This document shows, in pieces, positions 1 to 9,901 of a stretch of DNA of 64,000 nt (position 1 is the first letter of the stretch; each line of letters starts with the position of its first letter). The DNA comes from Dietzia sp. ANT_WB102 (GTDB taxonomy: Bacteria; Actinomycetota; Actinomycetes; Mycobacteriales; Mycobacteriaceae). Position numbers and translations under genes: made by a program. The DNA lies in the NCBI RefSeq assembly GCF_008369165.1, contig NZ_VOBA01000002.1, forward strand, positions 310,001 to 374,000. The letters run 5' to 3'. The notes beneath the pieces were generated by a model. The model saw only the letters and a list, made by a program, of their open reading frames with translations, was not told the DNA's origin and did not search any database.

Positions 1-174
1 ACTCACCGCAAACTCCGGCGCCGAGGTGGCGAAGGCGACGACGGTGAGCCCCACCACCAGCGGGGAGATACCGAGAACCGCGGCTAGCCCGCCGGCGCCC
101 CGCACTAACACCTCGCCGCCGCCGATGAGCAGGACGAATCCCACCGCCAGGGCGACCACCGTCAGGGCGCTCAT
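1..174 (-). CDS. Na+/Ca2+ antiporter family membrane protein (partial, N-terminus only)
   Basis: Only the first 58 codons are present; the gene runs off the left edge of the window. The translation is very hydrophobic and carries GGEVLVRGA near residues 18-27 and then GLTVVAFATSAPEF at residues 42-55. That arrangement matches the first alpha-repeat of the YrbG/CaxA group of cation/calcium exchangers, where the conserved T-S-A-P-E stretch lines the ion path. The protein would sit in the cytoplasmic membrane and exchange Ca2+ against Na+ or H+. The ATG at 172-174 is the natural start, because the first helix begins directly after it. The substrate cannot be told from this fragment. Confidence 0.82.
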   Translation of the reverse strand, partial: MSALTVVALAVGFVLLIGGGEVLVRGAGGLAAVLGISPLVVGLTVVAFATSAPEFAVS

Positions 175-293
175 GACGGATTCGACGGGTCAGGGGCGAA
201 CCCCGGCCCGGCCGACCGGGAGAGACTCGCAGGAATTCGCATGGGTCGATGATTCCGTGTCGGAGTCCGTTCTGTCGATGCGCGTGCGGAGAC

Positions 294-2435
294 CTAACCG
301 GCTGAGGCCACGACCAGGGGCAGGACTGCGGAAGCACCGGCGGAACGCAGGTGGCGGGCCGCCTCGGTGACCGTCCAGCCCGTCCCAAGCAGGTCCGTGA
401 CCAAGAGGACCGGTCCGTCGGACGGGGCCGACGGACCGGTGAACGTGCCCCACAACTGGGCCACGCGGTACGCGGAGTTCTGGGCCGTCACCGGAGGCAG
501 AGCCGGGTCTCGGGTGATCTCGCCGAGATGCTCCATGCGACCCATCTGTGCCAGGGCGTGGGCGAGGCTGGTGACCAGTCGCGGGTGATCGCCGGTGACC
601 AGGGCGGTGACGCCGGTGGGCCGGTCGCTCCAGCCCCACTCACGTAGGACGGGTACGCAGGCGCGGATAAGCCATTCCGGGGCGTCCTGGTCGGGCTCGG
701 CGAGCAGGGCGCGCAGCTTCTGGCCCAGACCGAGGTCGGTCAGGCGGGCCAGAGCCCGGCCCTCGGCGGGGCCGTCGGCGATCTTGCCCTTGAGTGGGAT
801 GTCCAACTTGGCCAGGCCGGTGGGCCACTGTCGGCGGGGTGGCAGGACCACGCCGGGCCGTTCGAGGGCCTCGCGGGCCCGGGTCAGGGCTCCTGAGTCG
901 ACGTCTGTTGTGCGGCGCTGTCCCGTGCAGTTGTCGCACCGACCGCAGCCACCGGAGGTCGGGTCGAGGGTCGGGTCGTCGAGTTGCTCGCGGAGGAACT
1001 CCATCCGGCAGGACCCGGTGCGCTGGTACTCCAGCATCGCCTGCTGCTCAGATTGCCGTGCCTCCGCCAGACCTGAGTAGCGCTCGGCGTCGTAGTGCCA
1101 CGGTCGACCGGTGGACACCCAGCCGCCCCGGACGCGTTGGACAGCACCGTCCACGTCGAGAACTTTGAGCACCATCTCGAGACGGTTGCGGCCGAGGTCG
1201 ACGGCCGGTTCGAGCGCCTGCGTGGACTGCGGTCGATCGGGTTCGAGGGCGTCGAGGACCCGTCGAACCACATCTTCGGGCGGGAACGCCAGCGAGGCGA
1301 AGTGGTTCCAGATGGCGCGGTCCTCGGGCCCGGGGAGGAGTACCACCTCGGCGCGGTCGGCGGCACGCCCGGCACGGCCGATCTGCTGGTAGTAGGAGAT
1401 CGGGGACGGAGGGGCACCCAGATGAACGACGAAGCCCAGGTCCGGCTTGTCGAAGCCCATACCCAACGCTGAGGTGGCGACCAGCGCTTTGACCTCGTTG
1501 CCGAGCAACGCCCGTTCGAGCTCTTCGCGTTCACCGGCGTCGGTGCGTCCGGTGTAGGAGCTGACCCGATGCCCGGCTGATGTGAGCAGTTCTGCCATGT
1601 CCTCGGCCGCAGCGACGGTGAGGCTGTAGATGATGCCGCTGCCCGGGAGGGAGTCGAGGTTCTCCACGAGCCAGGCGGCGCGCTTCTCTGAGTCATCGAT
1701 GTCTACCACCGACAGTCGAAGCGACTCGCGATCTAGGCCGCCACGCAGAACGAGGGTGTCTTCTGTGGCGGACTCACCGACCCCGAGTTGCTGCGCGACA
1801 TCGCGGACCACTCGGTCATTGGCCGTGGCCGTGGTGGCCAGGACAGGCACGCCCTGGGGGAGGTCGGCGAGAAGAGTGCGGATACGCCGGTAATCGGGGC
1901 GGAAATCGTGGCCCCAATCGGAGACGCAGTGGGCCTCATCCACCACCACCAGGCCGGCGTCCGCCGCGAGCGCCGGCAGGACTGTGTCCCGGAAGTCGGG
2001 GTTGTTGAGTCGCTCGGGACTCACGAGCAGTACGTCGACCTCACCGGCCCGCACGGCCGAGCGGACCTCATCCCACTCGGTCATGTTGGCCGAGTTGATG
2101 GTGGCCGCCCGCACCCCCGCCCGGGCTGCGGCCTCGACCTGGTTTCGCATGAGCGCGAGCAGCGGCGAGACGATCACGGTGGGACCGGACCCCAGCTCGC
2201 GGAGCAGCCGGGCGGCGATGAAGTACACCGCCGACTTGCCCCAGCCGGTGCGCTGGACCACGAGGGCGCGTCGCCGGTCCGCCACCAGTGCCTCGATGGC
2301 GACCCACTGGTCCTCGCGCAGGACGGCGCCTGGTCCGGCGAGAGCGCTCAGCAGCTCGTCGGCACGGGCCCGGAGCGCAGAACGGTCCCCGGCGATCGAG
2401 CTGTCGGAGCTGGGGCGGTCCGCTGGCGAGGTCAT
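294..2435 (-). CDS. RecQ-family ATP-dependent DNA helicase with phosphoribosyltransferase-like C-terminal domain
   Basis: A 713-residue superfamily-2 helicase. Walker A is QRTGWGKS (61-68), the DEAH box is at 166-169 followed by the RecQ-typical CVSDWGHDFRPDY, and motif VI is QIGRAGRA (351-358). A RecQ zinc subdomain follows with Cys476, Cys497, Cys500 and Cys503. There is no evident HRDC domain. Instead, residues about 590-713 end in VLLVTDLLGTGWTVTEAA (676-693), which resembles the PRPP-binding loop of phosphoribosyltransferases (acidic D at 681, then GTGWT). It should unwind DNA during repair or recombination; the tail's function is unknown. The ATG at 2433-2435 was chosen because the helicase fold starts shortly after it, although the frame stays open further upstream. 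It is divergent from the serine hydrolase at 2506. Confidence 0.9.
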   Translation of the reverse strand: MTSPADRPSSDSSIAGDRSALRARADELLSALAGPGAVLREDQWVAIEALVADRRRALVVQRTGWGKSAVYFIAARLLRELGSGPTVIVSPLLALMRNQVEAAARAGVRAATINSANMTEWDEVRSAVRAGEVDVLLVSPERLNNPDFRDTVLPALAADAGLVVVDEAHCVSDWGHDFRPDYRRIRTLLADLPQGVPVLATTATANDRVVRDVAQQLGVGESATEDTLVLRGGLDRESLRLSVVDIDDSEKRAAWLVENLDSLPGSGIIYSLTVAAAEDMAELLTSAGHRVSSYTGRTDAGEREELERALLGNEVKALVATSALGMGFDKPDLGFVVHLGAPPSPISYYQQIGRAGRAADRAEVVLLPGPEDRAIWNHFASLAFPPEDVVRRVLDALEPDRPQSTQALEPAVDLGRNRLEMVLKVLDVDGAVQRVRGGWVSTGRPWHYDAERYSGLAEARQSEQQAMLEYQRTGSCRMEFLREQLDDPTLDPTSGGCGRCDNCTGQRRTTDVDSGALTRAREALERPGVVLPPRRQWPTGLAKLDIPLKGKIADGPAEGRALARLTDLGLGQKLRALLAEPDQDAPEWLIRACVPVLREWGWSDRPTGVTALVTGDHPRLVTSLAHALAQMGRMEHLGEITRDPALPPVTAQNSAYRVAQLWGTFTGPSAPSDGPVLLVTDLLGTGWTVTEAARHLRSAGASAVLPLVVASAG

Positions 2436-2505
2436 GGGCCCATCGTGCCCCACTGCTCCGACAGGGCATCTGCGGCTCAGGGCCCGGGGGGGTTTACTCG
2501 TCCTC

Positions 2506-3528
2506 ATGACCGGTGGGGAGCAGGACATCGTAGGACAGGTCGAGCGGGCGGTGGACCGACTGGCGCACAGGCGGGTCGGCGTCGTGATGGCTGCCGGACC
2601 ACCGGGCCGCGTCCACACCGCCTCCCGCGGGGACACCGGCCGGGATGAGACTCCGGACGCCCGCACGCTCTTCGAGATCGGCTCCATCACCAAGGTGTTC
2701 ACCGCACTGTTGCTGGCCGACGGTGTCGTCCGGGGGCAGTGGCGGCTCGACACCCCTGTCCGGGACCTGCTTCCCGCCGGCACGGATCTGCCGGGACGGG
2801 GCGGCGACCCGATCACACTGCAGCAACTCGCGACCCACACTTCCGGGCTACCGCGATCACCCGGCCGGTTGGGGCTCCGGGAGAACCTCGCCTACCTGCG
2901 CACGGGGGCGGATCCCTATGCGGACCTCACCGAGCGGGTCGTCCTGTCGGGCCTCCGGGACGTCCGCCCGCGTCGACGCCCGGGGCAGGGTACGCCGAAG
3001 TACTCGAACCTCGGCTTCGGCCTCCTCGGCATCGCGATGACCAGCGCGACGGGCGCCGACTTCGGGGAGCTCGCCAGGGACCGGATCTGCGGACCGCTGG
3101 GCATGCCCGACACCGTGACCGAGGACCTGATGACCGACGATCAGCGGCGCCGGACGGCCCTGGGGCACCGCAGCCGGCGCCGCGGCGCCGAGCCGTGGCC
3201 GCTGCGTGGCATCCCGGGCGCGGGAGCACTGCGCTCCACGGCATCCGACATGGCGCGATTCCTCGCTGCGCATCTTGATCCCTCGACCACCGCCCTCGAG
3301 GACGCGGTCCGACTCACCCAGGCGACGCCGCCGTCAGGTCCCGGGCGGATGGGGCTCGGCTGGCATCGCGCTGGCGAGGGCACCCTGTGGCACAACGGCG
3401 GGACCGGCGGGTTCCGGGCGATCGCCGTCGTCGACCAGCTCGGCGGGAGCCTCGCGGTGACCCTCGTCAATCAGACCAGGGGAGCTGATCTGCCCACCTT
3501 CCGACTGATCCGCGGCATCAGCTCCTGA
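2506..3528 (+). CDS. Serine hydrolase of the class C beta-lactamase/penicillin-binding fold
   Basis: A 340-residue protein with the three class C beta-lactamase motifs: SITK at residues 60-63 (nucleophile Ser60 and general base Lys63), YSN at 166-168, and HNGGTGG near the C-terminus in place of KTG. Families with this fold include D-aminopeptidases, esterases and peptidoglycan DD-peptidases; nothing here points to one substrate. No clear signal peptide is visible, so it may be cytoplasmic, which would favour an esterase or peptidase role over true beta-lactamase activity. The ATG at 2506 follows a G-rich stretch and lies 70 bases from the divergent RecQ start. Two further proteins of the same fold occur at 37870 and 49498. 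Confidence 0.85.
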   Translation: MTGGEQDIVGQVERAVDRLAHRRVGVVMAAGPPGRVHTASRGDTGRDETPDARTLFEIGSITKVFTALLLADGVVRGQWRLDTPVRDLLPAGTDLPGRGGDPITLQQLATHTSGLPRSPGRLGLRENLAYLRTGADPYADLTERVVLSGLRDVRPRRRPGQGTPKYSNLGFGLLGIAMTSATGADFGELARDRICGPLGMPDTVTEDLMTDDQRRRTALGHRSRRRGAEPWPLRGIPGAGALRSTASDMARFLAAHLDPSTTALEDAVRLTQATPPSGPGRMGLGWHRAGEGTLWHNGGTGGFRAIAVVDQLGGSLAVTLVNQTRGADLPTFRLIRGISS

Positions 3529-3608
3529 CCACCGTGATCCGCCGGCTCGGCCGTTGCGGCTCTCGTCGTCGTCGACGTCCTTCACCCCCGGAGGCCATAC
3601 TGGGCCGC

Positions 3609-4217
3609 ATGGCGCAGACATGGAAGCAGATCGTGGAGGCCGACCCCGAGCACTCCCGGCGGTACGCCCGACGTTGGGACGACATGGTGGCCGAGGGCGT
3701 GGACATCGACGGCGAGGCGCGGCTGGCCGACGCCATGGCGCCGCGGCGCGCGCGGATACTCGACGTGGGCTGCGGGCAGGGTCGGATGGGCGCCTACCTG
3801 CACGAGCGAGGCCACCGAGTCACCGGGGTAGACCTCGACCCCTACCTCATCGAGCGGGCGCGCGAGTCGTGCCCCGGGGCCACGTGGGAAGTCGCGGACC
3901 TGGCCGACGAGGACTGGGCCCGCGGGCCGTACGACCTCGCGGTGTCGGCGGGCAACGTCCTCGCCTTCGTGGACCCCTCCGACCGCCACGCCGTGCTGAC
4001 CAACCTCGCCGCCCGGCTGGCGACCGCCGACGAAGGCACAGACGGACGCGCCGGGCGGCTGGTGGTGGGTTTCGGACTCGACCGGGGCTGGACGCGCGAG
4101 GAATTCGACCGCGACGCCGAACGGGCCGGATTGCGGGTGCAGCAGCGGTGGTCGACGTGGGATCTCCTGCCATTCGGAGACGACAGTGGCTTCATGATCG
4201 CGGTTCTGGTTGTCTGA
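3609..4217 (+). CDS. SAM-dependent class I methyltransferase
   Basis: A 202-residue protein with the Rossmann-fold SAM-binding motif [16 protein letters not shown] (about 50-64), and motif II acidic residues in [14 protein letters not shown]. The central region, [16 protein letters not shown], matches the post-motif segment of small-molecule methyltransferases of the Methyltransf_25/11 type. It would move a methyl group from S-adenosylmethionine to an unidentified acceptor in the cytoplasm. The ATG at 3609 is preferred to upstream in-frame starts, which would add an Arg-rich, low-complexity leader. It lies 80 bases after the serine hydrolase and just before proA. The substrate is unknown. Confidence 0.82.
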   Translation: MAQTWKQIVEADPEHSRRYARRWDDMVAEGVDIDGEARLADAMAPRRARILDVGCGQGRMGAYLHERGHRVTGVDLDPYLIERARESCPGATWEVADLADEDWARGPYDLAVSAGNVLAFVDPSDRHAVLTNLAARLATADEGTDGRAGRLVVGFGLDRGWTREEFDRDAERAGLRVQQRWSTWDLLPFGDDSGFMIAVLVV

Positions 4218-4261
4218 CTCGTTCCAGTAGTGCCACTGGCCTCATCGGTAAGCTGGAAGCT

Positions 4262-5566
4262 ATGACCATGAGCCACCTCGACGCCCCCGACCTCATCGGC
4301 CAGACGGACGCCGACAGGCCCGTTGCGGACCCGACCCGCGACGCTGTCCACGACGCCGCCCGTCGCGCCCAGGCAGCCTCGCGCGAGCTCGCTCTGCTCA
4401 CGGCGGACCGTAAGAACGCTCTGCTGCTGGCCGCCGCCGACGCACTGGAGGCCGCGGAGGCGACGATCCTCGAGGCCAACGCGCGAGACATCGCCGAGCA
4501 GGCCGAGGCTGGGATGAGTGAGGCCATGCTCGACCGGTTGCGGCTGAACGCCGATCGCATCGAAGGCATCGCCGGCGGTCTACGACAGGTGGCCGGTCTG
4601 GCCGATCCCATCGGGACTGTCACCCGCGGGACGACCCGGCCCAACGGCTTGCAGTTGCGACAGGTGCGAGTACCGCTGGGCGTGATCGGGATGATCTACG
4701 AGGGGCGACCCAACGTCACAGTGGACGCATTCGGTCTGGCGTTCAAGTCTGGCAACGCCGCCCTTCTGCGGGGCTCGCGCTCGGCCCGCAACTCCAACGA
4801 GGCCCTAGTCGAGGTCGTGCGCGGCGTCCTCGCCGAGCACGGCTTGCCCGTGGACGCGGCCCAGCTCCTGCCGTCCGAGGACCGCTCATCGGTCACGCAC
4901 CTCATCCAGGCGCGCGGCCTGGTCGATGTCGTCATCCCCCGCGGCGGGGCTGGTCTCATTCAGACCGTCGTGGAGAACGCCAAGGTCCCGGCCATCGAGA
5001 CGGGCACCGGAAACTGTCATCTCTACATCCATGGAGACGCGGACCTGGATGAAGCGATCAGTCTGCTGCTCAATGGCAAGACCCGGCGGTGCAGCGTCTG
5101 CAACGCCACCGAGACCGTTTTGCTCGACGCCGCTCTCGGCGACGCGGCCGTGGACCGCGTCGTAGGGGCGCTGAAGTCCGCCGGTGTCACCGTCCACGGT
5201 GACCGCGAGGGCCTGGTGCCGGCCGACGACGTCGACTGGGGCGAGGAATACCTGAGCCTGGACATCGCGCTCAAGGTGGTCGACGGGGTGGACGAGGCGA
5301 TCGATCACATCGCCCGCTGGTCGTCGGGCCACACCGAGGCCATCTCCACCCGAAGCATCGACGTGGCGGACCAGTTCTGTGCTCGCGTCGACGCGGCAGC
5401 GGTGATGGTCAACGCCTCCACCGCCTGGACCGATGGCGAGATGTTCGGCTTCGGCGCCGAGATCGGTATCTCCACCCAGAAGCTCCACGCCCGCGGCCCG
5501 ATGGGGCTCGAGGAGCTGACCAGCACCAAGTGGATCGCCCATGGCAAGGGGCACGTGCGGCCGTAG
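4262..5566 (+). CDS. proA: Gamma-glutamyl phosphate reductase
   Basis: ProA catalyses the NADPH-dependent reduction of L-glutamyl-5-phosphate to glutamate-5-semialdehyde, the second step of proline synthesis. The 434-residue protein has the aldehyde-dehydrogenase fold with conserved [13 protein letters not shown] (140-152), [11 protein letters not shown] (161-171) and the catalytic cysteine in VCNATE (Cys280). ETGTGNCH and GAEIGIST close to the C-terminus are typical for the family. Length is normal, with a slightly long N-terminus. The ATG at 4262 is preceded by GGAAG. In Mycobacterium proA is followed by nadD; here a MoxR/VWA pair lies between them. Confidence 0.96.
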   Translation: MTMSHLDAPDLIGQTDADRPVADPTRDAVHDAARRAQAASRELALLTADRKNALLLAAADALEAAEATILEANARDIAEQAEAGMSEAMLDRLRLNADRIEGIAGGLRQVAGLADPIGTVTRGTTRPNGLQLRQVRVPLGVIGMIYEGRPNVTVDAFGLAFKSGNAALLRGSRSARNSNEALVEVVRGVLAEHGLPVDAAQLLPSEDRSSVTHLIQARGLVDVVIPRGGAGLIQTVVENAKVPAIETGTGNCHLYIHGDADLDEAISLLLNGKTRRCSVCNATETVLLDAALGDAAVDRVVGALKSAGVTVHGDREGLVPADDVDWGEEYLSLDIALKVVDGVDEAIDHIARWSSGHTEAISTRSIDVADQFCARVDAAAVMVNASTAWTDGEMFGFGAEIGISTQKLHARGPMGLEELTSTKWIAHGKGHVRP

Positions 5567-5632
5567 ACGCCGCGCGCCCGGGCCGATCACCGACCCGCCA
5601 CCGACGAACCCGAACCGAAAAGGACCCACCCG

Positions 5633-6514
5633 ATGGACCGAGCTCGCACCGCCCAGCGCCCTGCTTTTGAGAGTATCGACCACGTCATCGATGCGCTCGG
5701 CGGACAGGGGTACCTGGCCGACCGTTCGACGGCGACCGTGGTCTACCTCGCCGACCGGCTGGGAAAGCCGTTGCTCATCGAGGGCCCGGCAGGCGTTGGC
5801 AAGACGGAACTCGCCAAGGCCGTCGCCTCCGCCACTGAGGCGGAACTCATCCGCCTCCAGTGCTACGAGGGCGTGGACGAGGCCCGTGCGCTCTACGAGT
5901 GGAATCACGCCAAGCAGATCCTGCGGATCCAGGCCGGCCAAGGCGAGGGCTGGGACTCCACGCGCGACGACGTGTTCTCCGAGGAGTTCCTGCTGTCCCG
6001 GCCGTTGCTCACCGCGATCCGGCGCAGCGAGCCCACTGTGCTGTTGGTCGACGAGGTTGACAAGGCCGACATCGAGATCGAGGGCCTCCTGTTGGAGGTG
6101 CTCAGCGATTTCGCGGTGACCATCCCCGAACTCGGAACTATCGAGGCGACCCGCCGTCCCTTCGTGGTCCTCACCTCTAATGCGGCCCGCGAACTGTCCG
6201 AGGCGCTCAAGCGGCGCTGCTTGTACCTGCACCTCGACTTCCCGACGCCCGAGTTGGAGCGCAAGATTCTCGCCTCCCGGGTGCCTGAACTCGACGACCG
6301 ACTGGCCGAGCAGCTCGTTCGGGTGGTGGGGGTACTGCGCGCGATGGCGCTCAAGAAGGTGCCGAGCGTGTCGGAGACCATCGACTGGGGTCGCACCCTG
6401 GTGGCACTCGGACTGGACACGATCGACGACGAGGTCGTCCTGCAGACGCTCGGCGTGGTGCTCAAGCACCAGTCAGACCAACTGCGTGCGGCCGCCGAGT
6501 TGCGGCTCAACTAG
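5633..6514 (+). CDS. MoxR-family AAA+ ATPase
   Basis: A 293-residue AAA+ protein. Walker A is GPAGVGKT (51-58), Walker B is TVLLVDEVDKAD with the Asp-Glu pair at 140-141, and sensor 1 is VLTSNA. The MoxR-typical insertion around RLQCYEGVDEA is present. MoxR ATPases act as chaperones that assemble or activate metal-enzyme complexes or surface structures, usually with a partner that has a von Willebrand A domain. That partner is encoded immediately downstream, only a few bases away, so the pair is almost certainly one functional unit. An AAAGGAC ribosome site precedes the ATG. The client protein cannot be read from the neighbours. Confidence 0.92.
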   Translation: MDRARTAQRPAFESIDHVIDALGGQGYLADRSTATVVYLADRLGKPLLIEGPAGVGKTELAKAVASATEAELIRLQCYEGVDEARALYEWNHAKQILRIQAGQGEGWDSTRDDVFSEEFLLSRPLLTAIRRSEPTVLLVDEVDKADIEIEGLLLEVLSDFAVTIPELGTIEATRRPFVVLTSNAARELSEALKRRCLYLHLDFPTPELERKILASRVPELDDRLAEQLVRVVGVLRAMALKKVPSVSETIDWGRTLVALGLDTIDDEVVLQTLGVVLKHQSDQLRAAAELRLN

Positions 6515-6541
6515 ACCATGAGCGATCGGGAGGTGGGCGGA

Positions 6542-7972
6542 ATGACCAAGGGGACCCCGGGCGGGATGTCCGGCCACCTGGTCGACTTCGTCGACGCGTT
6601 ACGCCGCAAAGGCATCCCCGTCGGCCCGAGCGAGACCGTGGACGCCGCCGCGGCGATGGTGCATGTCGACCTTCTCGACCGCGCCGCGCTGCGCGAGGCG
6701 CTGGCCTCGACGATCCTGCACAAGGCCACCCACCGCGGGGTGTTCGATCAGCTCTTCGACCTGTGGTTCCCGTCCGCCGTCGGGGCCCACGCGCCGGGCG
6801 ACGCGGTGACGCTCGAAGTCGAGATCCCGACCGACGACGACGGCAAGGTGGATCCAGAGGCCCTGAACGAGCTCATCGCCTCGCTCCTGCTCGAGGACAC
6901 CGAGGAGTCGCGTGCCAAGGCCCGGGCGTTGGCGGAACTGCTGGTCGAGCAGCTCGGCTCGTACGACTCGGTCAACGGCCCGCGCTACTCCGCCTACCAG
7001 GCACTGAGCCCGCTCGACACCAATACGATCATGCAGCGGATCCTGGACGGGTTGCTGGGCGCCGACCCCTTTGACCCGGACGGTGCCAAGCGGCACGCCG
7101 AGAAGACCGCCGCCGCGAACTCGGCCGCCGACATGGTCCGCGGTTTCCTGCGAGAGGTCGCAGACGAGACCCGCCGCCGCACCGCCGAAACCGTGGGCCG
7201 TGACCGCGTCGCCCAGTACGCGGTGGGGCCCGCGGCCGAGCAGGTCGACTTCCTGCGCGCGAACGACCAGGACTTGCAGGCACTGCGCCGAAAAGTGGGG
7301 CCGCTGGCCAGGCAACTCGGGAGCCGCCTGGCGGCGCGCCGGCGACGCCACCGTCACGGCGCGATCGATATGCGCAAAACCATGCGCCGGTCCATGTCCA
7401 CCGGCGGTGTCCCGGTGGAGCTGGTGTTGCGTAAGCCACGGCCGGCCAGGCCGGAGCTGGTAGTCCTGTGCGACGTGTCCGGCTCGGTGGCCGGGTTCAG
7501 CCACTTCACCCTCCAACTGGTGCACTCGCTGCGCGAGCAGTTCTCCCGCGTTCGGGTATTCGCCTTCGTCGACACTACCGACGAGGTGACCTCGTTCTTC
7601 GAGACCGGATCGGACCTCGGTTCCGCGATGGGCCGGATGGTCCGTGAGGCCGAGATCGTCACCTATGATGGCCACTCCGACTACGGACACGCGCTGAGGG
7701 GATTCGCGGACAAGTTTGCGCACACCCTGACCCGGACGGGGTCGCTGCTCATCCTGGGGGACGGGCGAAACAATTACCGGGACCCGTCGGTCGAAGCGCT
7801 CGAGTTCGTCAGCGAGCGGGTCGGGCACACCCACTGGCTCAACCCGGAGCCCAAGCGGCAGTGGGGGACGGGCGACTCGGCGGCCAAGCTGTACTCCCAG
7901 TACGTTCCCATGCACGAGTGCCGCAACATCGAACAGCTCACGAACGTCGTCGCGAGCTTGCTCCCCGTGTGA
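6542..7972 (+). CDS. VWA domain-containing CoxE-like protein, MoxR partner
   Basis: A 476-residue protein whose C-terminal half is a von Willebrand factor A domain of the CoxE-like type. The metal-ion-dependent adhesion motif DVSGS lies at residues 311-315. The N-terminal half is helical and charged, with an Arg/His-rich joint ([14 protein letters not shown]) before the VWA domain. CoxE-like proteins work with MoxR ATPases, and the moxR gene ends just upstream. Two starts are possible: ATG 6518 and ATG 6542. I prefer 6542 because GGGAGGTGG sits at normal distance before it, while 6518 has no ribosome site. No signal peptide or membrane segment is seen, so it should be cytoplasmic. Confidence 0.88.
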   Translation: MTKGTPGGMSGHLVDFVDALRRKGIPVGPSETVDAAAAMVHVDLLDRAALREALASTILHKATHRGVFDQLFDLWFPSAVGAHAPGDAVTLEVEIPTDDDGKVDPEALNELIASLLLEDTEESRAKARALAELLVEQLGSYDSVNGPRYSAYQALSPLDTNTIMQRILDGLLGADPFDPDGAKRHAEKTAAANSAADMVRGFLREVADETRRRTAETVGRDRVAQYAVGPAAEQVDFLRANDQDLQALRRKVGPLARQLGSRLAARRRRHRHGAIDMRKTMRRSMSTGGVPVELVLRKPRPARPELVVLCDVSGSVAGFSHFTLQLVHSLREQFSRVRVFAFVDTTDEVTSFFETGSDLGSAMGRMVREAEIVTYDGHSDYGHALRGFADKFAHTLTRTGSLLILGDGRNNYRDPSVEALEFVSERVGHTHWLNPEPKRQWGTGDSAAKLYSQYVPMHECRNIEQLTNVVASLLPV

Positions 7973-8037
7973 GCGATAGGGACGGCGGGGCGCGGCAGAC
8001 GACTGCCCGTCACCCCCGACCGATAGACTCACCGACC

Positions 8038-8754
8038 ATGACCACGACGGGTAGCCCCGACGGCGCACGACGCCGTATCGGAGTGATGGGCGGGACCTTC
8101 GACCCCATCCACCACGGCCACCTCGTCGCGGCGAGCGAGGTGGCCCACCGGTTCGGTCTCGACGACGTCGTGTTCGTCCCCACCGGGCAGCCGTGGCAGA
8201 AGCGCGGCCGGGAGGTCTCCCCGGCCGAGGACCGGTATCTCATGACGGTCATCGCCACGGCCTCCAACCCACGATTCTCGGTCAGCCGTGTTGATATCGA
8301 CCGCGGCGGTCCGACGTACACCCTGGACACGCTCAAGGACCTGCTGAGTCAGCACCCGGACACCGATCTGTACTTCATCACCGGAGCCGACGCGCTGGAG
8401 AAGATCGTCACTTGGCGCGGGTGGGAGGAAATGTTCGAAGTTGCCACCTTCGTGGGGGTCTCCAGGCCCGGGTTCGAACTGTCGGACACCCATCTGTCCG
8501 AGATCCGGGCCGGGCGGGTCCACCTGCTGGAGATCCCCGCTCTGGCCATCTCGTCGACCGAGTGCCGTCGTCGCGCCGCCGAGGACGTCCCGGTCTGGTA
8601 CCTCGTGCCGGACGGGGTCGTTCAGTACATCGCCAAACGCAACCTCTATCGGCCCGAGGGCTCCACTCGCCTAGACGGCACCCCCGCAGCGACGGCCCCG
8701 GTACCCCGGGTCACCGTCCCCACCGATTCCCACCCCGAGGAGAACCCCCAGTGA
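8038..8754 (+). CDS. nadD: Nicotinate-nucleotide adenylyltransferase
   Basis: NadD adenylates nicotinate mononucleotide with ATP to give deamido-NAD, an essential step of NAD synthesis. The 238-residue protein shows the nucleotidyltransferase signature [11 protein letters not shown] (18-28) and the C-terminal ISSTECRRR (171-179), which binds ATP phosphates. Beyond residue 205 there is a Pro/Thr-rich extension of about 33 residues without recognisable fold. The ATG at 8038 puts the first beta strand at residue 13. The TGA overlaps the GTG start of rsfS (GTGA), which signals translational coupling; the same order occurs in M. tuberculosis (Rv2421c-Rv2420c). Confidence 0.95.
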   Translation: MTTTGSPDGARRRIGVMGGTFDPIHHGHLVAASEVAHRFGLDDVVFVPTGQPWQKRGREVSPAEDRYLMTVIATASNPRFSVSRVDIDRGGPTYTLDTLKDLLSQHPDTDLYFITGADALEKIVTWRGWEEMFEVATFVGVSRPGFELSDTHLSEIRAGRVHLLEIPALAISSTECRRRAAEDVPVWYLVPDGVVQYIAKRNLYRPEGSTRLDGTPAATAPVPRVTVPTDSHPEENPQ

Positions 8755-9194
8755 CCGCAAGCCCCGAGGCACTTGAGATTGCCGCGATCGCGGCCCGCGC
8801 CGCCGACGAGAAGCTGGCGACCGACGTCGTCGTCATCGACGTCTCCGGACAACTCGTCATCACCGACTGTTTCGTTCTGGCCTCCGCCGATAACGAACGA
8901 CAGGTGAATTCGGTCGTCGACGAGATCGAGGACAAGCTCCGCGAGGCCGGGCATAAGCCGCTGCGTCGCGAGGGCACCCGTGAGGGGCGGTGGGCGCTGC
9001 TCGACTACAACGAGGTGGTCGTGCATGTCCAGCACGTCGACGAGCGCGACTACTACTCGCTCGACCGCTTGTGGAAGGACTGCCCCGTCGTCGAGGTCGA
9101 GGGCGTCAAGACAGCGCTCCGGCCCGTTGACGGTGCCGGCCGTACCGACGACTCGCTCGCGCCGGAGGAGCCGCAGCGGGATCAGGAGCTCTGA
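8751..9194 (+). CDS. rsfS: Ribosome silencing factor (Iojap/RsfS)
   Basis: RsfS binds ribosomal protein L14 (uL14) on the large subunit and blocks joining of the subunits, lowering translation when nutrients run out. The 147-residue protein contains the family landmarks [31 protein letters not shown] and YYSLDRLW. The final 30 residues are acidic and probably disordered. Translation starts at a GTG that overlaps the nadD stop codon by four bases, with GAGGAGA just upstream. It lies between nadD and the gpgP-like phosphatase gene, the standard mycobacterial order. Confidence 0.94.
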   Translation: MTASPEALEIAAIAARAADEKLATDVVVIDVSGQLVITDCFVLASADNERQVNSVVDEIEDKLREAGHKPLRREGTREGRWALLDYNEVVVHVQHVDERDYYSLDRLWKDCPVVEVEGVKTALRPVDGAGRTDDSLAPEEPQRDQEL

Positions 9195-9202
9195 ACTCCT
9201 CG

Positions 9203-9901
9203 GTGACCCGACGTCTCATTCTCCTGCGTCACGGCCAGACGCATTACAACGCCTCGTTGCGGATGCAGGGACAGTTGGACACCGAGCTCAGTGAGCTGGG
9301 GGTCCGCCAGGCGCACGCCGTCGGCCGCGTGCTGGCGCCCCGTCGCCCGTGGACGATCCTGTCCTCGGATCTCCAGCGGGCGCACGAGACGGCGAGGGCG
9401 TTGGCCGCCGAGGTGGGATTGGAGGTTCGCTCCGACTCCAGACTGCGTGAGACCCACCTGGGGTCCTGGCAGGGAATGAGCCACTCCGAGGTCGACGAGA
9501 AATGGCCCGACGCCCGGGTCCACTGGCGCAGCAGTCCCCGGTGGTCACCGCCGGAGGGGGAGAGCCGCCTGGACGTCGCGCGGCGGACCCGCGAGGTAGT
9601 GGACGAACTGGTCGAATCGTCCCCCGACTGGAGCGAGCACCCTGCTGTGATCGTCGCCCACGGCGGTGCGATCGCGGCCCTCACCGCGGCGCTGCTCGAG
9701 CTGCCGGTGGAGCAGTACCCGGTCTTTAACGGGCTGGGCAACACCTGCTGGGTGCAACTGTCGGCCCACGTACGTGCGGGTGACCCTCCCGAGCTGGCTC
9801 CGGAATCCGGGGTCGGCCCTACCACGGAGGCTGCCCGCGGCGTTCTCTGGCGGCTGGACCAGTGGAACGCCGGTATCACCCCGCCGGTCGACGCGACATG
9901 A
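9203..9901 (+). CDS. gpgP: Histidine phosphatase family protein, probable glucosyl-3-phosphoglycerate phosphatase
   Basis: A 232-residue member of the phosphoglycerate-mutase-like phosphatases. The catalytic histidine is in LLRHGQT (His10), with Arg59 in the SSDLQRAHETA stretch, Glu83 in LRETHLGSWQG, and the second histidine His153 in VAHGG. By position it corresponds to M. tuberculosis Rv2419c (GpgP), which removes phosphate from glucosyl-3-phosphoglycerate to give glucosylglycerate, a precursor of methylglucose lipopolysaccharide. The assignment rests on gene order and family, so another phosphate ester remains possible. It starts at GTG 9203, eight bases after rsfS, and its stop overlaps the degV start (ATGA). 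Confidence 0.82.
   Translation: MTRRLILLRHGQTHYNASLRMQGQLDTELSELGVRQAHAVGRVLAPRRPWTILSSDLQRAHETARALAAEVGLEVRSDSRLRETHLGSWQGMSHSEVDEKWPDARVHWRSSPRWSPPEGESRLDVARRTREVVDELVESSPDWSEHPAVIVAHGGAIAALTAALLELPVEQYPVFNGLGNTCWVQLSAHVRAGDPPELAPESGVGPTTEAARGVLWRLDQWNAGITPPVDAT

Noticed and set aside
4886-6469. Open frame of 527 codons on the minus strand across proA and the MoxR gene
   Set aside because: It spans two well-recognised plus-strand genes and their gap; its composition is that of an antisense shadow in high-GC DNA.
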